The position numbers were made by a program, and so were the translations under genes. The notes beneath the pieces were generated by a model. It ran no database searches. It was not told the DNA's origin and saw only the letters and a program-made list of their open reading frames with translations. From positions 488,113 to 552,112 of the forward strand of contig RQTK01000078.1 of assembly GCA_003991915.1 (NCBI GenBank): a stretch of 64,000 bases of DNA. The letters are read 5' to 3'. Positions 11,029 through 50,345 of the stretch are shown one piece after another. This DNA comes from Elysia chlorotica. Lineage: Eukaryota > Mollusca > Gastropoda > Plakobranchidae. Position 1 is the stretch's first letter. Every line of letters begins with the position of its first letter.

Positions 11029-11163
11029 AGAAGAAGAAGTAGAAGTAGTAGTAGAAGAAGAAGAAGAAGAAGTAGTAGAAGAAGAAGAAGAAGAAGAAGA
11101 AGAAGAAGAAGAAGAAGAAGAAGAAGAAGAAGAAGAAGAAGAAGAAGAAGAAGAAGAAGAAGA
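11029..11163. repeat. (AGA)n trinucleotide tract
   Basis: About 135 bases of AGA repeat with a few AGT units at its left end, 50 bp from the (AGT)n tract. The mixed left end suggests both tracts evolved from one compound repeat. Confidence 0.97.
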
Positions 11164-13640
11164 AATCGAAGTTGTGTAGTCACTAAAAGCATCGACAGTT
11201 TTCACTATGTAAACGTCTTTAATGAAGTCATTATACGTATACTTTTTATGAATTCTGCTAATGCTGGCAACACATAAAGTATGCTGTTGAACTGAACTGA
11301 AGTAATATTCGATGATAGTGCACATATATACTGCTTTTTTCTTTAAGAACGTTAATTTTTTAAACTTATTTACCAACGACACCAGTGAAATAAATGTTTT
11401 AGCTTATGTGGAAAGACAAATGCAGATAAATAATAAAATATATAATGTACAATATTATAGCCTGCTTGGAGACAATGAGAAATGCTTACCAAACGTAAAA
11501 GATTATCTTTCCAAGCCTAAAAAAAAAAGAAAACGCGAAGCAGTAGAGCAACAGATAAGGAACTGTAGATGAAAAATATATCGGATTATGCGATAATTGC
11601 AGATAAAATTACTTCCTTAAGTGAAATTGGCAATGCAAAGCATTCAAAAATAGGCAATTAACAATATTTGGAGGAAAAGAGACAAACCCAACCAAATCGA
11701 AACAAAACAAATCAGGAAAACGACGACTGATTGTATAGCACGCCGATGTTGGAAGACATTCCTACGGCAAAATGAAGGATTAGTTAGGTATTTCGATAAA
11801 GGCAGCCAGATGAACGAAGGCGAGTGCTGAAAAAGGGGAAGACCTAATTGAACACAGCATGCAGCTAGTGGAAAGCCTGTCTGCGTCATGTGTCATGAAA
11901 ACTGATATTCTCACAACTAAATCCCCGATAATCTCTCTTCCCCCTCCTCTCTGTGAAGAGGCCGCACCCTCAACAGTTTGCGCAGATTATGCTGTACTTG
12001 ATGGCGTCTATTATGTGTGAGTTCAATGCACCGAGAAACCTAGAGAAGTTTCTAAATTCACCAAAATAGCGAGAGAAAAAAGAAAGGGAGATAAAGGAGA
12101 ATGCAATATTTAGGAAAATGTTATTATAGTACTAATACTTTGCTTCGGCAACTTTAAATGTAAAAGTGAAAATTTAAATGGAATAAACAAAAACATTGTT
12201 GTCTCTGAAAATATGATGCAACAAAGAATGAGTTTATAGAGATATAACCACAGATTATAAAATTTAGTAAGAAATAAAAAAAATTCATCCAAGAATATAC
12301 ACGTCCAAGACGAAACAATTGCTTCCTTTTTCATGAAAACAAGCTTAGAAATAGAACACGTTCACAATTGATATTTTCCCCAATCCATACTTAAAAAAAG
12401 ATCGACACGCATGAGATAAATACCTTTTTTTTCCTGTTCCATAAAATTTTGATGCTTAACCACTTGAGTGTGTAGGCGTCGGATTCGATCCCTATTTTGG
12501 GGGCAATTATACAAATTTATTTGTCCATTACCGTGGATACTGAATGGCTGTTCGTTTGCATTGACTGGTCCAAATCATCGTCGACTCTGCCACTTTCAGA
12601 ACACAATTCACCGAAGTTTAATTGAAAAGATAATATGTCAAATTCATCGATAGTTATGCACTATGCTTTATGGTACGTCATTTCTAAAAATATACCTGAG
12701 CACCCAAGCGGTGAAGTTTCCCGAAACTGGCCGCTACAATGCAGAGTTTAAGCACATTTTTCGGGATGCAAATGGATGCCCTTTGTAGGGCTGTTTGTGC
12801 TTCTGCAAACTCTATATTCTGTGGATAGAACTGATGATGGATCGTCGGTGGAAAAACAACCAAACGGTAATATAATTTTCAGTAGAAAAAAGTGTCGCAT
12901 AGACAGACGCTTAATCGTCAGAAATAAAAGCATCAAAACAAAACAAAAACAAAAACACCAAAAAACTCGCATTAACAGAAATGTGCCAAGCCACAAGAAA
13001 AATATTGGGGATATCACAATGACAGAAGCTGGAAAGCGCCTCTTCTGGATAATTGCTATATTTTATGCGATGAAGGAAAGAATATTAAAACAATGTAAAA
13101 TAGAAAACCAAGTGAAAGATATTGGAAGAAACAACACGTTTTTTTATTTAAACAGGAATTTTAATTGACGAAAGATAATGACGAAATTTGATACAGTTAC
13201 CAAACCTTCGCTCTACGAAAGTCATTGCAATTCTTTTATTCTAATTGATTTTAACCCAGCTTTCTGGGAAACAAACACCAACTAGCATTAGGCGTACTCA
13301 GCAGGGCTATTACAGCAACTGGGTCAGTTAATTATTTTTCCCGGAAAGAAAAACAAAATTTGAACCAAGAGGATTTACATCTTCACCCCCAAAATCCCCA
13401 ACAACTAACTGTATAATATTTCCACTCATATTTTTCCGCTTAGAATAGAGCCTGGTTTTCAAGGAGTGTAGTTTAAGGTGTGTGAGGTTGAGCATCATTA
13501 TGACATAAACTTTTGAAATCCCATTCCAAAGAGGGTGACACGCAAAAAAAAAAAAAAACAAATCAAAACAACAACAACAAAAGAGCAACAAAAACAAAAC
13601 AAAACTTGCATTGTCCTTATCCAAATGCATGTAAAGGTTA
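11164..13640. other. Intergenic stretch without a recognised gene
   Basis: Mostly AT-rich sequence. Open frames at 12748-13708 lack splice sites and family motifs. No promoter, RNA gene or mobile element could be supported. Confidence 0.6.
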
Positions 13641-13793
13641 GGGCAGCAGATAGCTGTATCAGTAGCACTCTGGTCTAATGACCACGAGGTCCGAGATTCG
13701 ACTCTCATCTGATGCCCCCGTCTCCACGTCTTCGGGATAGTAGGAAAAGTTGAAGTATTCAGAATTTGATTGCCACAGAAAAAAAAAATAATA
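13641..13793 (+). mobile_element. tRNA-derived SINE, plus orientation
   Basis: The left part resembles a tRNA promoter: an A-box-like TAGCTGTATCAGTAGC and a B-box-like GAGATTCGACTCT about 40 bases later. A non-tRNA body and an A-rich end (about 13778-13793) follow. It lacks the fold of an intact tRNA, so I call a SINE and not a tRNA gene. Confidence 0.6.
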
Positions 13794-13799
13794 TTAAAT

Positions 13800-14163
13800 A
13801 TGTTTTAGAACATAATTGCAGATCAAGTCGAAGAATTCTGAGGTTGGAGAAAGTGAAGCCGCTCTCCCTTGTTCTAAGTAGGCGTTCTAGTATAGGAGAA
13901 CCTATACGGGGATGGGGCGCCACGGCCTGATACCGGGGACTTCGCCTGTCACATTGTACTGACACCGACGACAGAGTAGGATGCAAACCCGTACCTCATG
14001 AGCACTCAGCTAAAGGTAAAAGAACACTATTTGGTGAGGTTTACGGCTCTAAGGTTTTCTGGAGAATTCTATGTGAACATTACGATACCAGCAGGGATTC
14101 GAACTGCGGACCTCCTGCTCAAAATTATAGAAACACCCACCGACTGAGCTACTGGCGCCTTCC
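13800..14163 (-). mobile_element. SINE, minus orientation, core family A
   Basis: The right end, read on the minus strand, has a tRNA-like head: GCCAGTAGCTCAGTCGGTGG (A box) and GCAGTTCGAATCCCTGC (B box). The body carries TCAGTACAATGTGAC, the core shared with the other family A copies in this window. Confidence 0.6.
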
Positions 14164-14329
14164 AAGCATCCAGCTTCACCTGGGTGACACCAATCTGATA
14201 TGAAAATGATATCAAGGTAATGCGTTCGTCTAAAGATCGGTTCCTAACTGCCTGCTCCGTAATCGGCTATAATTTATGTAGGAAGCCTCGATCTTAGTAC
14301 TAAGCTTATCCGCAGTAACTTAGCTATAA

Positions 14330-14720
14330 TGAAATCTCCATTAGGGTAATATTAAGCAGAGTTCTCGTTGAATCCACGCTTGTCTCTAAGTCTTTTCGCC
14401 TGTAACTTGTGTAAAAACGTGTGCAGCGAGGTGTTGGAATTTTGCGTCAAGCGGAAGTAGTCCTTCCTTTTTTCGTTTCGATGTGAAGCTACCCAGCCCT
14501 GCCCTCTCCCTTGGTATTTTTTGTCTCCTAAACTGTCTTTATAGGAAGAGTTCTCTAATCAGAGTAATAATTATACCGCAATGCTTTCGTTGAATCCAAA
14601 CTTGCCTCTTGTATAAGATATCGCAGCGAGATGCTGATACTGCGCTGGTCTGCCCTTTATCTCTTGCATTTTTCGTCTCCCAAGCTTTGTATTGATAGTT
14701 TTCTCAGCACGATTTCCAAC
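14330..14720. repeat. Old tandem duplication, about 230 bp unit
   Basis: Two diverged copies follow each other. Both contain TCGTTGAATCCA/TCGTTGAATCCAAACTTG, GCAGCGAG and a CTGCCCT...TTTTTCGTCTCC segment in the same order. No coding function was seen. Confidence 0.5.
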
Positions 14721-15264
14721 GCCGAGTCTTTAGCCCTCATACTCCGTTCTCTCTCCAAGCTCCAAGCGCCAAGCCGCCTTCCAATGGCTTCCATCACTCA
14801 CGACCTACCTTCTGTATCGTGCACTGTGGGTGGTTAAGACGTCATGGCTAGTGAAAAATAGTAAACAGGTAATGTCGCTGTGTCATCTCCCGTAAACAAT
14901 ATACAGCAGGCAAACCCCAAGCGCGAATGAAAATGTTAGTAACCATGTAATAACACCGTGTATCTTATCAGATCTACAAATAGTACAGTTGATACCTGCA
15001 GCGATGCACTAGATCTACAGCACGACCTCCAAGTTCTACGTTACGGTACCTCCAAGATAACAACCTCCTCGACTAAGCATGGCATACTTCATTCGCTTCA
15101 CCTGTTTCCATTCCTTTCTCTTGAAACATACGATCTAAGTATATTAGCTTCCGCTGGAAGGGTTGCCCATAAATCATTCGAACATCATTCGACGGAGTTT
15201 ACAATCTGAAGCATTTACTTTTTAAATCTTTTTAACCGAATCGGACAAAAATAGTATTACCCGC

Positions 15265-15318
15265 NNNNNNNNNNNNNNNNNNNNNNNNNNNNNNNNNNNN
15301 NNNNNNNNNNNNNNNNNN
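15265..15318. other. Assembly gap (54 N)
   Basis: A run of N directly followed by a (TAA)n tract, so the gap probably hides more of that repeat. Confidence 0.99.
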
Positions 15319-15364
<46 letters not shown>

Positions 15365-15384
15365 TAATAATAAAAATAATAATA

Positions 15385-15415
<31 letters not shown>

Positions 15416-15417
15416 AA
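15319..15417. repeat. (TAA)n tract
   Basis: About 100 bases of imperfect TAA repeat abutting an assembly gap on its left. Confidence 0.95.
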
Positions 15418-16027
15418 ATGATGACAATTGCAATTATTTTAAAAATTATTCATAGTCAGAAAAATGATAATGGTTATTCTACACTCGGTTCTAAAAAAAA
15501 AAAAGATAAAGCAGAATATTTCAATATAACTATTTAAAACGTTGAACCAAAAGCCAAAGTTTCGAACAGTTTCTTCCAACGATCAACCTGTGGATTTTCT
15601 GCCATCTGCCAAGACTAAGCCTCCAATGATGAAAAGCCTTAATTTGTATTTCCACAGATAGCTTCGCTAAGTCGGTTTCTGAGATAGTAATAAAACGATC
15701 ACTGTAAGAAACCATTTTAAAACAAAAGACAAATATTATATTACGGTATTACTTAGCACTAGCGAATCTATTTATATTCGCTAAATGCGTCATGAAAATC
15801 ACATTTCCCCCTTTCAAATGCAGAGCATCTACTTGTAGAGCAAAAAATTGACATTAAGTGTGTAGATTCGATGACAAATGAGTGAAGAGTCCCGTTTGTA
15901 GATCAAATTTACGGCTTTTTGAAGTGTCAAACAATGCACTATCCTTCATATAAATTAAAACTGACAATGCCTGCTTTGAACGAATTAGCGCATAATAATG
16001 CGTCTTAACTATTCCACGATTGCAGTA

Positions 16028-16114
16028 GCAGAGGGGGGAGGGAGGAGAGAGGGGGGAGATAGAGAGAGAAAGAGGGGAGATAGAGAGAGAATGGGAGAGA
16101 GAGAGAGAGAGAAA

Positions 16115-16184
<70 letters not shown>

Positions 16185-16388
16185 GGAGAAAGAGAGAGAG
16201 AGAGAGAGAGAGGTTCGCGTGGGTGGGTATATTCAGAAACACTCGTGAATCAATTAATAGCGTCTTAGCTTTCTCCCCTTCTGGCTGGAAAGTGGAAGAA
16301 ACAGAGGACTAAGTACTCTCTGTCTATAGTCTATCTCTCTCTCTCTCCCTCTCTCTCTTTTTCTCTCTCTCTCTATCTCTCTCTCTCC
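16028..16388. repeat. Inverted pair (GA)n ... (TC)n
   Basis: A purine (GA)n block (16028-16212) and a pyrimidine (TC)n block (16319-16388) lie about 105 bp apart and can pair in a hairpin or form triplex DNA. Confidence 0.9.
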
Positions 16389-16934
16389 GGAGCAGCTTAC
16401 CACTTCAACCTGGATACCCTGTGACATTTTCTGTGCTAAATCTTCTGCCTATGTCTGTCTTTGTTTACGGCACAAAACATATCCATAACGCTACCGCAAG
16501 GAAGTAAATCTAATTTAGGGTTGTTTATTCAAGGAATTTTTAAAAGTCGAAAACAATCTGTAAAGAGACACGGTGCTTCAATAATAAAAGCATCTTATTC
16601 CACTCTAGCGGATTGACTTGCCAGCGGTTTATCTCCCTCTCTGCAGACATTTAAATGGATCGTTACAGCAGCTATAGGTAGATCAGGCGTTTGACGGGAG
16701 TTAACGTTCCTGTAAAGTATTATCAGCAGCTGCCATCTGACATTCACCATCAGTTCCTAATCTTCTTCATTTTCCTCGGGAGAACAGGGAGGTGGCTACG
16801 GGGGATTAAGACATTTTAGGGAATGGCGAGCGGTAATACGTAGACACCTTTGAAAAAAATAAAACAAATCAAGCTCCTCTTACTTTTCATGAAATGCAGA
16901 GGGCATGACGTGAGGTATGATAGTTGGTTTCAGC

Positions 16935-17105
16935 AAGGGGTAATATATTGTGGACGGGTCCCAAGACTAACGTCCGGCAGTTTTTCGTTACTGCCACACA
17001 GACAAAGTGTTCTCTATATTCTCCGGGTTTAACGTCTCCTAGGTTCACCTGGGGGATCATATACGGGGAACAGACAAAGTGCTGGGATACCAGGACTCTT
17101 ATCTC
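16935..17105 (-). mobile_element. Family A SINE fragment
   Basis: It shares the block TATATTGTGGACGGGTCCCA, then an ACGTC..CAGTTTTT segment and CTGCCACACAGACA, with the copies at 45158 and 56740. A second partial copy of the last segment (about 17040-17105) follows, so two fragments may be joined. Confidence 0.5.
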
Positions 17106-17599
17106 TCATTGATGACGATTTCACGAAAAGGAAGTTTAGCTGTTAGTCATTACGTTTGCTCTTCGTTACGGTCTGTATTACAAAATTGATAAATTTCGTT
17201 CTTTCTTAGTGTTTTGCACCCTCGTCGCAGGACTTTAGAAATACATAATTTCACCCCTGTTATCTATTCTTGACACGTGGAGCAAGAAAGAAAGCACATG
17301 GATATAAACAACAATGACGTATTTTATTAAGGCTGTCTGCGGGTTTACAATAAACAGCCAAATCATCTCTTTTAAGTTATTAATGTAGTTGGTCAACTAT
17401 CACCCAGCATTGAACAAAATAATGACCAGACACTAAAATATAAAATTGAAGTCCATTGCAGGTCTAAGAAGTATCAATCAATAAAAACATAAGATTCAGC
17501 ATTACGCCTTCATAAGAACAAATTTTAATTGAAGAAAGTGAGAGGCTAAAATGTAAATTAAAGTTGATGAGGGTTTGGGATAGAGGATGGTTAACTGCG

Positions 17600-18075
17600 A
17601 CTAACGTCTAACAAAGCCAATGCCGCAGCATACATCACTGGCACATCAGCTGCCGGCCAATACAGTGCTCAAATTCTCGGCACGTAAACCTAATCAAGCC
17701 CCCCAACCGTTGCGAACCTCCCTAACCTCTCATCAAAAGCTGTAAGCCCTGGAGCGGTTGCCGGACATTCCTTTCAACTAACGAGCTCCGAATTTCGCGC
17801 TTGATCGCCAGCCACATCGTTGGGGGCTGGATCCTGGACAACAGGATCTCGTGCTGGGGGCTTGCTTGACCACACGGCAAGGCCAGCACTGCAGGCCTGG
17901 TCATTATCATAACGGTTGAGTTAACCGTGGTCAGCGCAGCGTCACCAGGCCAGGATGCCAGGAGCGGCAGATGACGGACGTACTGGTCGCCCGTGGACGC
18001 CTCGACCGCTTGGACACTTCCGCCAATCACAGCCAGATGATGGTGGGCCTGGGGACTGGGAGGGTGAGAGGGAGC
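17600..18075. other. GC-rich island without a recognised gene
   Basis: About 475 bases clearly richer in G+C than the surroundings. A minus-strand open frame of about 110 codons lies in it, but I recognise no domain and its upstream part runs into the adjacent (TC)n tract. It could be a repeat, an old coding remnant or a regulatory island. Confidence 0.4.
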
Positions 18076-18118
18076 CAGGTACTTAATAACAGAGGGAATA
18101 AGAGGGGATAGAATAAGA

Positions 18119-18322
<204 letters not shown>

Positions 18323-18518
18323 AGTTCTAGGAAGGGAGCGAGAGACAATCAATAATAAATCATTATAAGGGAGCATGGTATTAGTAGAGAAAACTTGACT
18401 GTGTGAGGAGGGAAAGTCCATGGGTTTTATCATCGGGTGCCAGAGTATACCTTATTATACATAATTATATATTATAGGACAGGACCACGTTTTTTCCGTA
18501 TATAAGTCCAATTAAAAG

Positions 18519-18673
18519 CGCTGTGGGCTGACACGCTGTAGGTCCGAGGTTCGAACTCCAACTGGTGCCTTCTTATCATTTATAACAAACAACAACAATA
18601 ATAATAACAAAAACAAAAACAGCAAAAACAACAACAACAACAACAATAATAACAACAACAACAAAAACAGCAA

Positions 18674-18754
<81 letters not shown>

Positions 18755-18760
18755 AACCAA
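18519..18760 (+). mobile_element. tRNA-derived SINE head with (AAC)n tail
   Basis: GCGCTGTGGGCTGACACGCT then GTCCGAGGTTCGAACTCC (B-box-like) is followed by about 170 bases of AAC/AACA repeat. A tRNA-like head with a simple-repeat tail is the layout of a SINE insertion. Confidence 0.55.
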
Positions 18761-18858
18761 CAAAATTAACAGTCATAAAAATCAAAATCAGACTCGTCAA
18801 AAAAAAGAAAAAAAAAGAAAATCTAAAAAAAACACAGTTTGTCAATATTCTAGATCAC

Positions 18859-18864
18859 TTTATT
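18859..18864 (-). promoter_or_regulatory. Possible distal Wnt5 poly(A) signal
   Basis: On the minus strand GTGAATAAAGTG is followed about 25 bases later by TGTGTTTTTTTT, a good downstream element. It would imply a 3' UTR of about 5 kb. Several nearer AATAAA hexamers exist, so this is one candidate among several. Confidence 0.3.
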
Positions 18865-21800
18865 CACGATTTAAATACAACCAGACCACACCAAAAATGT
18901 ACAAAAGCGGTGCGCAAATTTGTAAGTTAATAATTATTATTTTTTTTTACAATGAGTTGTTGATAGCTTTTTAGGTTGGTCTTAATTACAGTTAAACATT
19001 GACAAAAATAATTACTATTTACTCAAATGAGACCTAAAACAGAACAGAAACTAGATATATAGGCCCTCCACTGAAAAAAAAATGACATCTAAAGAATAAT
19101 AATTATTAAGTAGAAGAGGTGATGTCGTAAAAGAACTGTGCTTTTCCTAGAGTGCATTTTAAAACGAATCTCAAACTGCACAACTCAGAACTAATCTAAA
19201 AATGGACGTGAACATGAAACCTAAGAAAGATGTCTATATTATTGACTGATGCAACTCTAGCCTTGATCCAATGGAAATCACCGTTCTTTTATTACTGACC
19301 AATAAGACGTGCGGATCCATTAAGACTCAATTTTCTATTATGTCAGGCTATTTTCTGATGACCTGAACTTTTCGAAGCAAGGAGAAATAAAAGTTCTGAC
19401 TTTAATTCATAAAAGCAGTAACTTTTAATAAGATAAATCCTTTCTATAATTCCTGATTTTATTGTGGCCAAGTCACTCGGATATTAGAGATTGAATAATA
19501 ATAATAAAATTAAAAAAAACAACAACAACAGCATTTAAACCAGAATGCGTTTCTATTCTTCTTACTGCTTCCTGAAACAACAAAACCCATAGCAAATAAA
19601 ACAATAACAACAACAACGGCAACAACAACAATAACAACAACAGCCACAGCAAAGAACAAACAGCCGACCAAACGATTTAATGCATAAAATGTTAAAAAAA
19701 ATTCTAGTAACTGCGATTCTCCACTTTGGAGTTTTGATAACAACTTTGAATGAGTTGCCACTGATACGCAGCTTATTTTGTATTAAGTACAATGCATCAT
19801 TTTGATCTTGTTGGAAACGTAATAAAAACATGTGTGAGACAGCACAAAACAAAATGTAACAAAAAGCAAGCGCACCCCCCCCCCAACCCACACACACAAA
19901 ACAAAACACATACAAAGAAAACAACCAACCCAACAACAGCAACAATACACACAAGACTATAATTATATAGATTGTCCAGACATAAAGCTATTTAATTTGC
20001 CGTGATTATAAATAAAGACATTTAAAATACTTTACAGCACGACTGCATTTCAATTATATGTACCAATGACATATTTCAAACATTAAGCAGGTGGAGATGT
20101 AAAAGATGGAAGTGGAATAGTGAAAAAAGTGATTCTGAAATTTAAAAAAAAACAACCACAAACGATACACATGAAGAAACTGTGCAAAGTATTATTACTA
20201 GACACAGGTTTAATATTGTTGCCTTTTAAATTTATATTTGCAAGGAGCACGTAAAGCATTCAATGGAATAAATGCAAAATGATGAAGCAGCGCTTTTCGC
20301 GACTTGTGCCTCAGCTAGTCGTTTACACTTTACAGTACAGCTCTGCTCCGTATATTTGAATGATATTGTTATTGTTTTGAGACAAGGTTATTGCCACAGC
20401 AGCGGAAAAGCAGTTGAAACCTAATATCGAAAGTAGCGATAAATAAAGTTTAAAACCACATGCTCATTGTCAGATTATGATGAATCATATAAGTACTGAA
20501 AATATACAGAGAATAATTAGAAAAAAACAACTTAAATTCTTTAGATTTGTATCCTTAAGATCATCCAGCTCTTAAAAATTGATTGCTCATAAATAAGCTT
20601 TGAAAAACCTTGAAAACATTTTTCCACACTAGTGTATAGGCGACTTGATTCCAAATGTCAACATTTTTCTTAAAAATTATTTAAATAGATTTAAAGATTG
20701 AATGATAAGAAAAACTTATGGGACAATTAAATGCAATGGCAATACTTTACACTTCATCTCCAGATATTATTTGTATAACTCTTTATATCTTTTATTAACG
20801 AGACAATATTTTTTTTTATAAACGGTAACGTTGCTTTATAACAAGGCAATTATGCCAAGAAAAATTATATGGGCTCGAGCTTTTGTTTGTAATAGCTAAA
20901 TGCAAAACGAATAACCTTGCTGGCTTATTTTAAAAATAAAAAGTTTTAAAAAATAGTCATAAATTAAAACATGAAAAACCATCATGAAAATGAAAAGCAT
21001 GATGAGGTAGAACAGCCTGAAAACACCCGAACAAAACAACAATACCAACAACAACAGCAATAACAACAACAACAAGAACAACAACAACACCAACAACAAC
21101 AACAACTACTACTACTAACTACTACTCCTACTTCTACTACTATAGCAACAATAACAGAACAAAGACGTTGAGACCCAATTACAATATCAACTTAAGTTTG
21201 ACTGCTACAGTTGATTTTAAATGGTTGCAAAAATGTGCTATAGGTTGGTGAAGAGAGTGATTTTACACTTGGTTGATATGGCTCCGTCTCTCTAAATACA
21301 AACTAAAGTAAGCTGCATTTTATACAGGTTAACGGAGATGCTTGAACATCATATCTTGCTCATATCTATATTTTCGGTTAGTATGATTTATATAATATAT
21401 AATACTTACCCCCCCCCCCCCCCCTCAAAAACACAACAGAACAATTAGACAAAAAAAAGCGAGAAACAAAAACAAACACACACAAACAAACAACAGCAAC
21501 AACAACAAAATAAAACAACCCTGAAAATTCTCTGTGGTTTACGCTGGTAGCTGTGTTTAGATGGACATTTCATAACGTTCCACGAATCCAGACAAAGTCC
21601 ATATCTTAAAGTAATTAGAAAACCAGAACTGGATGATGACGTCTCATTTGGATTCTGTTGAGCCGACACTAAAAAATATCATACCAGCGCAAAATATTTG
21701 AGCACATATTTTTTCACCGTAAACAAAAAATGATACTTTCAATGTGAATTCGTTCATATCTTATCAAAACATTTCACTTCTCTTTATAATTATATGCTGC

Positions 21801-23846
21801 AAATTATAAACTTATTGATTTATTTTGAGGTGAAAAAAAATATAAATAAAAAGTTACACCGACTTTATTTAAAGACTAGCCATGTTTAAATTCGACACAT
21901 ACAAGTTTAAGAAAACCATTAAACCATAAATACTGTCACAACCTTTACGTTTCATCTCGAAATCGTGGAAAATATTTTTTTTTCGGTTTCCAGTTTTCAG
22001 AAGTCACAAATTGAAACACATTGCAATACTTTGCAAAGCATTACTACAGGGAAAGAAAAATAACATTATTTTGTAATGTACATGTGAAATTGAATGATAC
22101 AACGAGTAAAATTAATTCATACTTAAAACGTTCATCTATTCGAGCATTTTATCCATGTATTACTTGCCCTAAAGGAAAACACACTGTCTCATAATTCATC
22201 CATTTTAACGAATGGTCGTAAAATAAACTAGAACAATAATTATGAAGGTTACCGATAGTAAATAGTTCACTTTTTTAAACTCTATCACTATATAAAACTA
22301 AAAGTCAAGAGCCAAGGAAAATTCAATCACCTGAAAATGTATGTTGTAAGTCTGTTACGCCTCAAAATATTATATTAAAAAAGATAATACATTGAGTGAG
22401 GCAATAAGTTAAAGACGCTTTTGTAGAATAGGATCCCCAACTAGATTGAAATCAATCATTGATTAGAGGAAAGCTCTTTGAAAATAATAATAATTATAAA
22501 TTAGCGAATAAGGTAAGGAAAATTGACAAAACTGTTGCTGAGTTTATAATTTAAATTGTTTGAATTGCTTTAATTTCATGATGACAAAAATGCTCAACTT
22601 TTTGAAAAATCTTAAATGGTAAGGTTTCTAGCATGAAATAAAAAATGGCTTTAATAACCTTGCGGTATTATAAGATTGTGTATAAATTCAAGACACTGTG
22701 AAAGGATTGAATATAGACAATATAGCCCGAGTTCACCTACTTAGAATTTTATTTTTCTGAAATGTGGCACAATGCAAACTAAATTCAAAGGCAGTTTTCA
22801 CAACATGGGCATTTCTCAGATCATGAAATAGTATTTGTTTAATTGTTGTAAGAGGACACAATCTTTTGCTTTGATAATACAAAGAGACTAGTAGAAAATA
22901 ACGTACGGGAGTTTGTTACATATGCTATGATAATGTCCAAACTCACAATTGTTCAAATGCACTACTGTTCCAACAGCCCTCCTTAGAACAATAGTTTTTT
23001 TTTTAATCTTGTAATCTCAGCTTTTACTCTCTCATTTTAAAATGTAAAAAAAAAACCCAAACAAGATGACTTGTTACTTTACTATCATTTAGTACCACGA
23101 GATCTTGTCACAACAATTAAGAATTTGAACTACATTGTACAACTTGTTACAAAAGTTTACAACAGTAAATATATTTTAAGTTAATTAGGCAATGGCGACC
23201 ATGAGAAGATCATAACCAATAGCGTTTCTGCCCATCAGTCACTCTTGTGCAGCTTTCAGGCTGAATTCAGAGATAATTGACTTTACTTATAGACAAGGGG
23301 TCCGATATCTGAGTGCAGAGCGTGAATGGCTATTCTACAGGAAGACTTGGAGGTTACTTTGGGATCCATCCTGGGTACAATCCCACATAGGAGCGGCCTC
23401 AGTGGAGGGGAGGTAATCACGGGTGTAAGATCAATGCAGGCTGTGTGAGTTGTGTGCCAATGTCTGCAGCAGCTCCTCTTCTCTCTCTTACGCCAGGATT
23501 CACCCAGAGAATAATCGTAAAAAGTCAACCGGCGGCCATGTTATTTCATGAAATCAGACTGTATTGTATTAATACGTATAACTAACGGTTATCTATGTAC
23601 ACAACTATGTGTGAATGGTCTAATGGAGGTGACTCTTTATAAAAGCTTCATAGTCTCCATTTTATCATGAAACTACAAGAGCGCCACAGCTTGTGTAAGA
23701 TGTTCTTTTTTCAATTTGTAGGAGCATGTCGGAGTATTTTTTTACACAGTGCAGAGAAAGGCGGTGTCTCTTTGTTTGATGAGAATGATACAGCCTTTAT
23801 AGGAGCTCTCCCGATGGTGCGATCAGATCTAGCTTGCCTCTGATTT
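18865..23846 (-). other. AT-rich stretch downstream of Wnt5
   Basis: About 5 kb with few long repeats other than AAC-rich patches (19510-19650, 21040-21110) and a poly(C) run near 21411-21424. No coding region was recognised. It may be largely Wnt5 3' UTR, which would fit its even, AT-rich, repeat-poor character, but no sequence proof is available. Confidence 0.4.
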
Positions 23847-50305
<26,459 letters not shown>

Positions 50306-50330
50306 CTCATAATCGCCAACACTCACGTCA

Positions 50331-50345
50331 TCTGAGGAAGTCACA
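50331..50345 (-). promoter_or_regulatory. Possible 3' splice site in the Wnt5 5' UTR
   Basis: Minus strand TTTCTGTGACTTCCTCAG precedes exon 1, 26 bases above the start ATG. If it is used, at least one non-coding exon and the promoter lie further right in the window. Confidence 0.4.

Noticed and set aside
16850-17112. Two overlapping 60-codon frames
   Set aside because: They fall in a family A SINE fragment.
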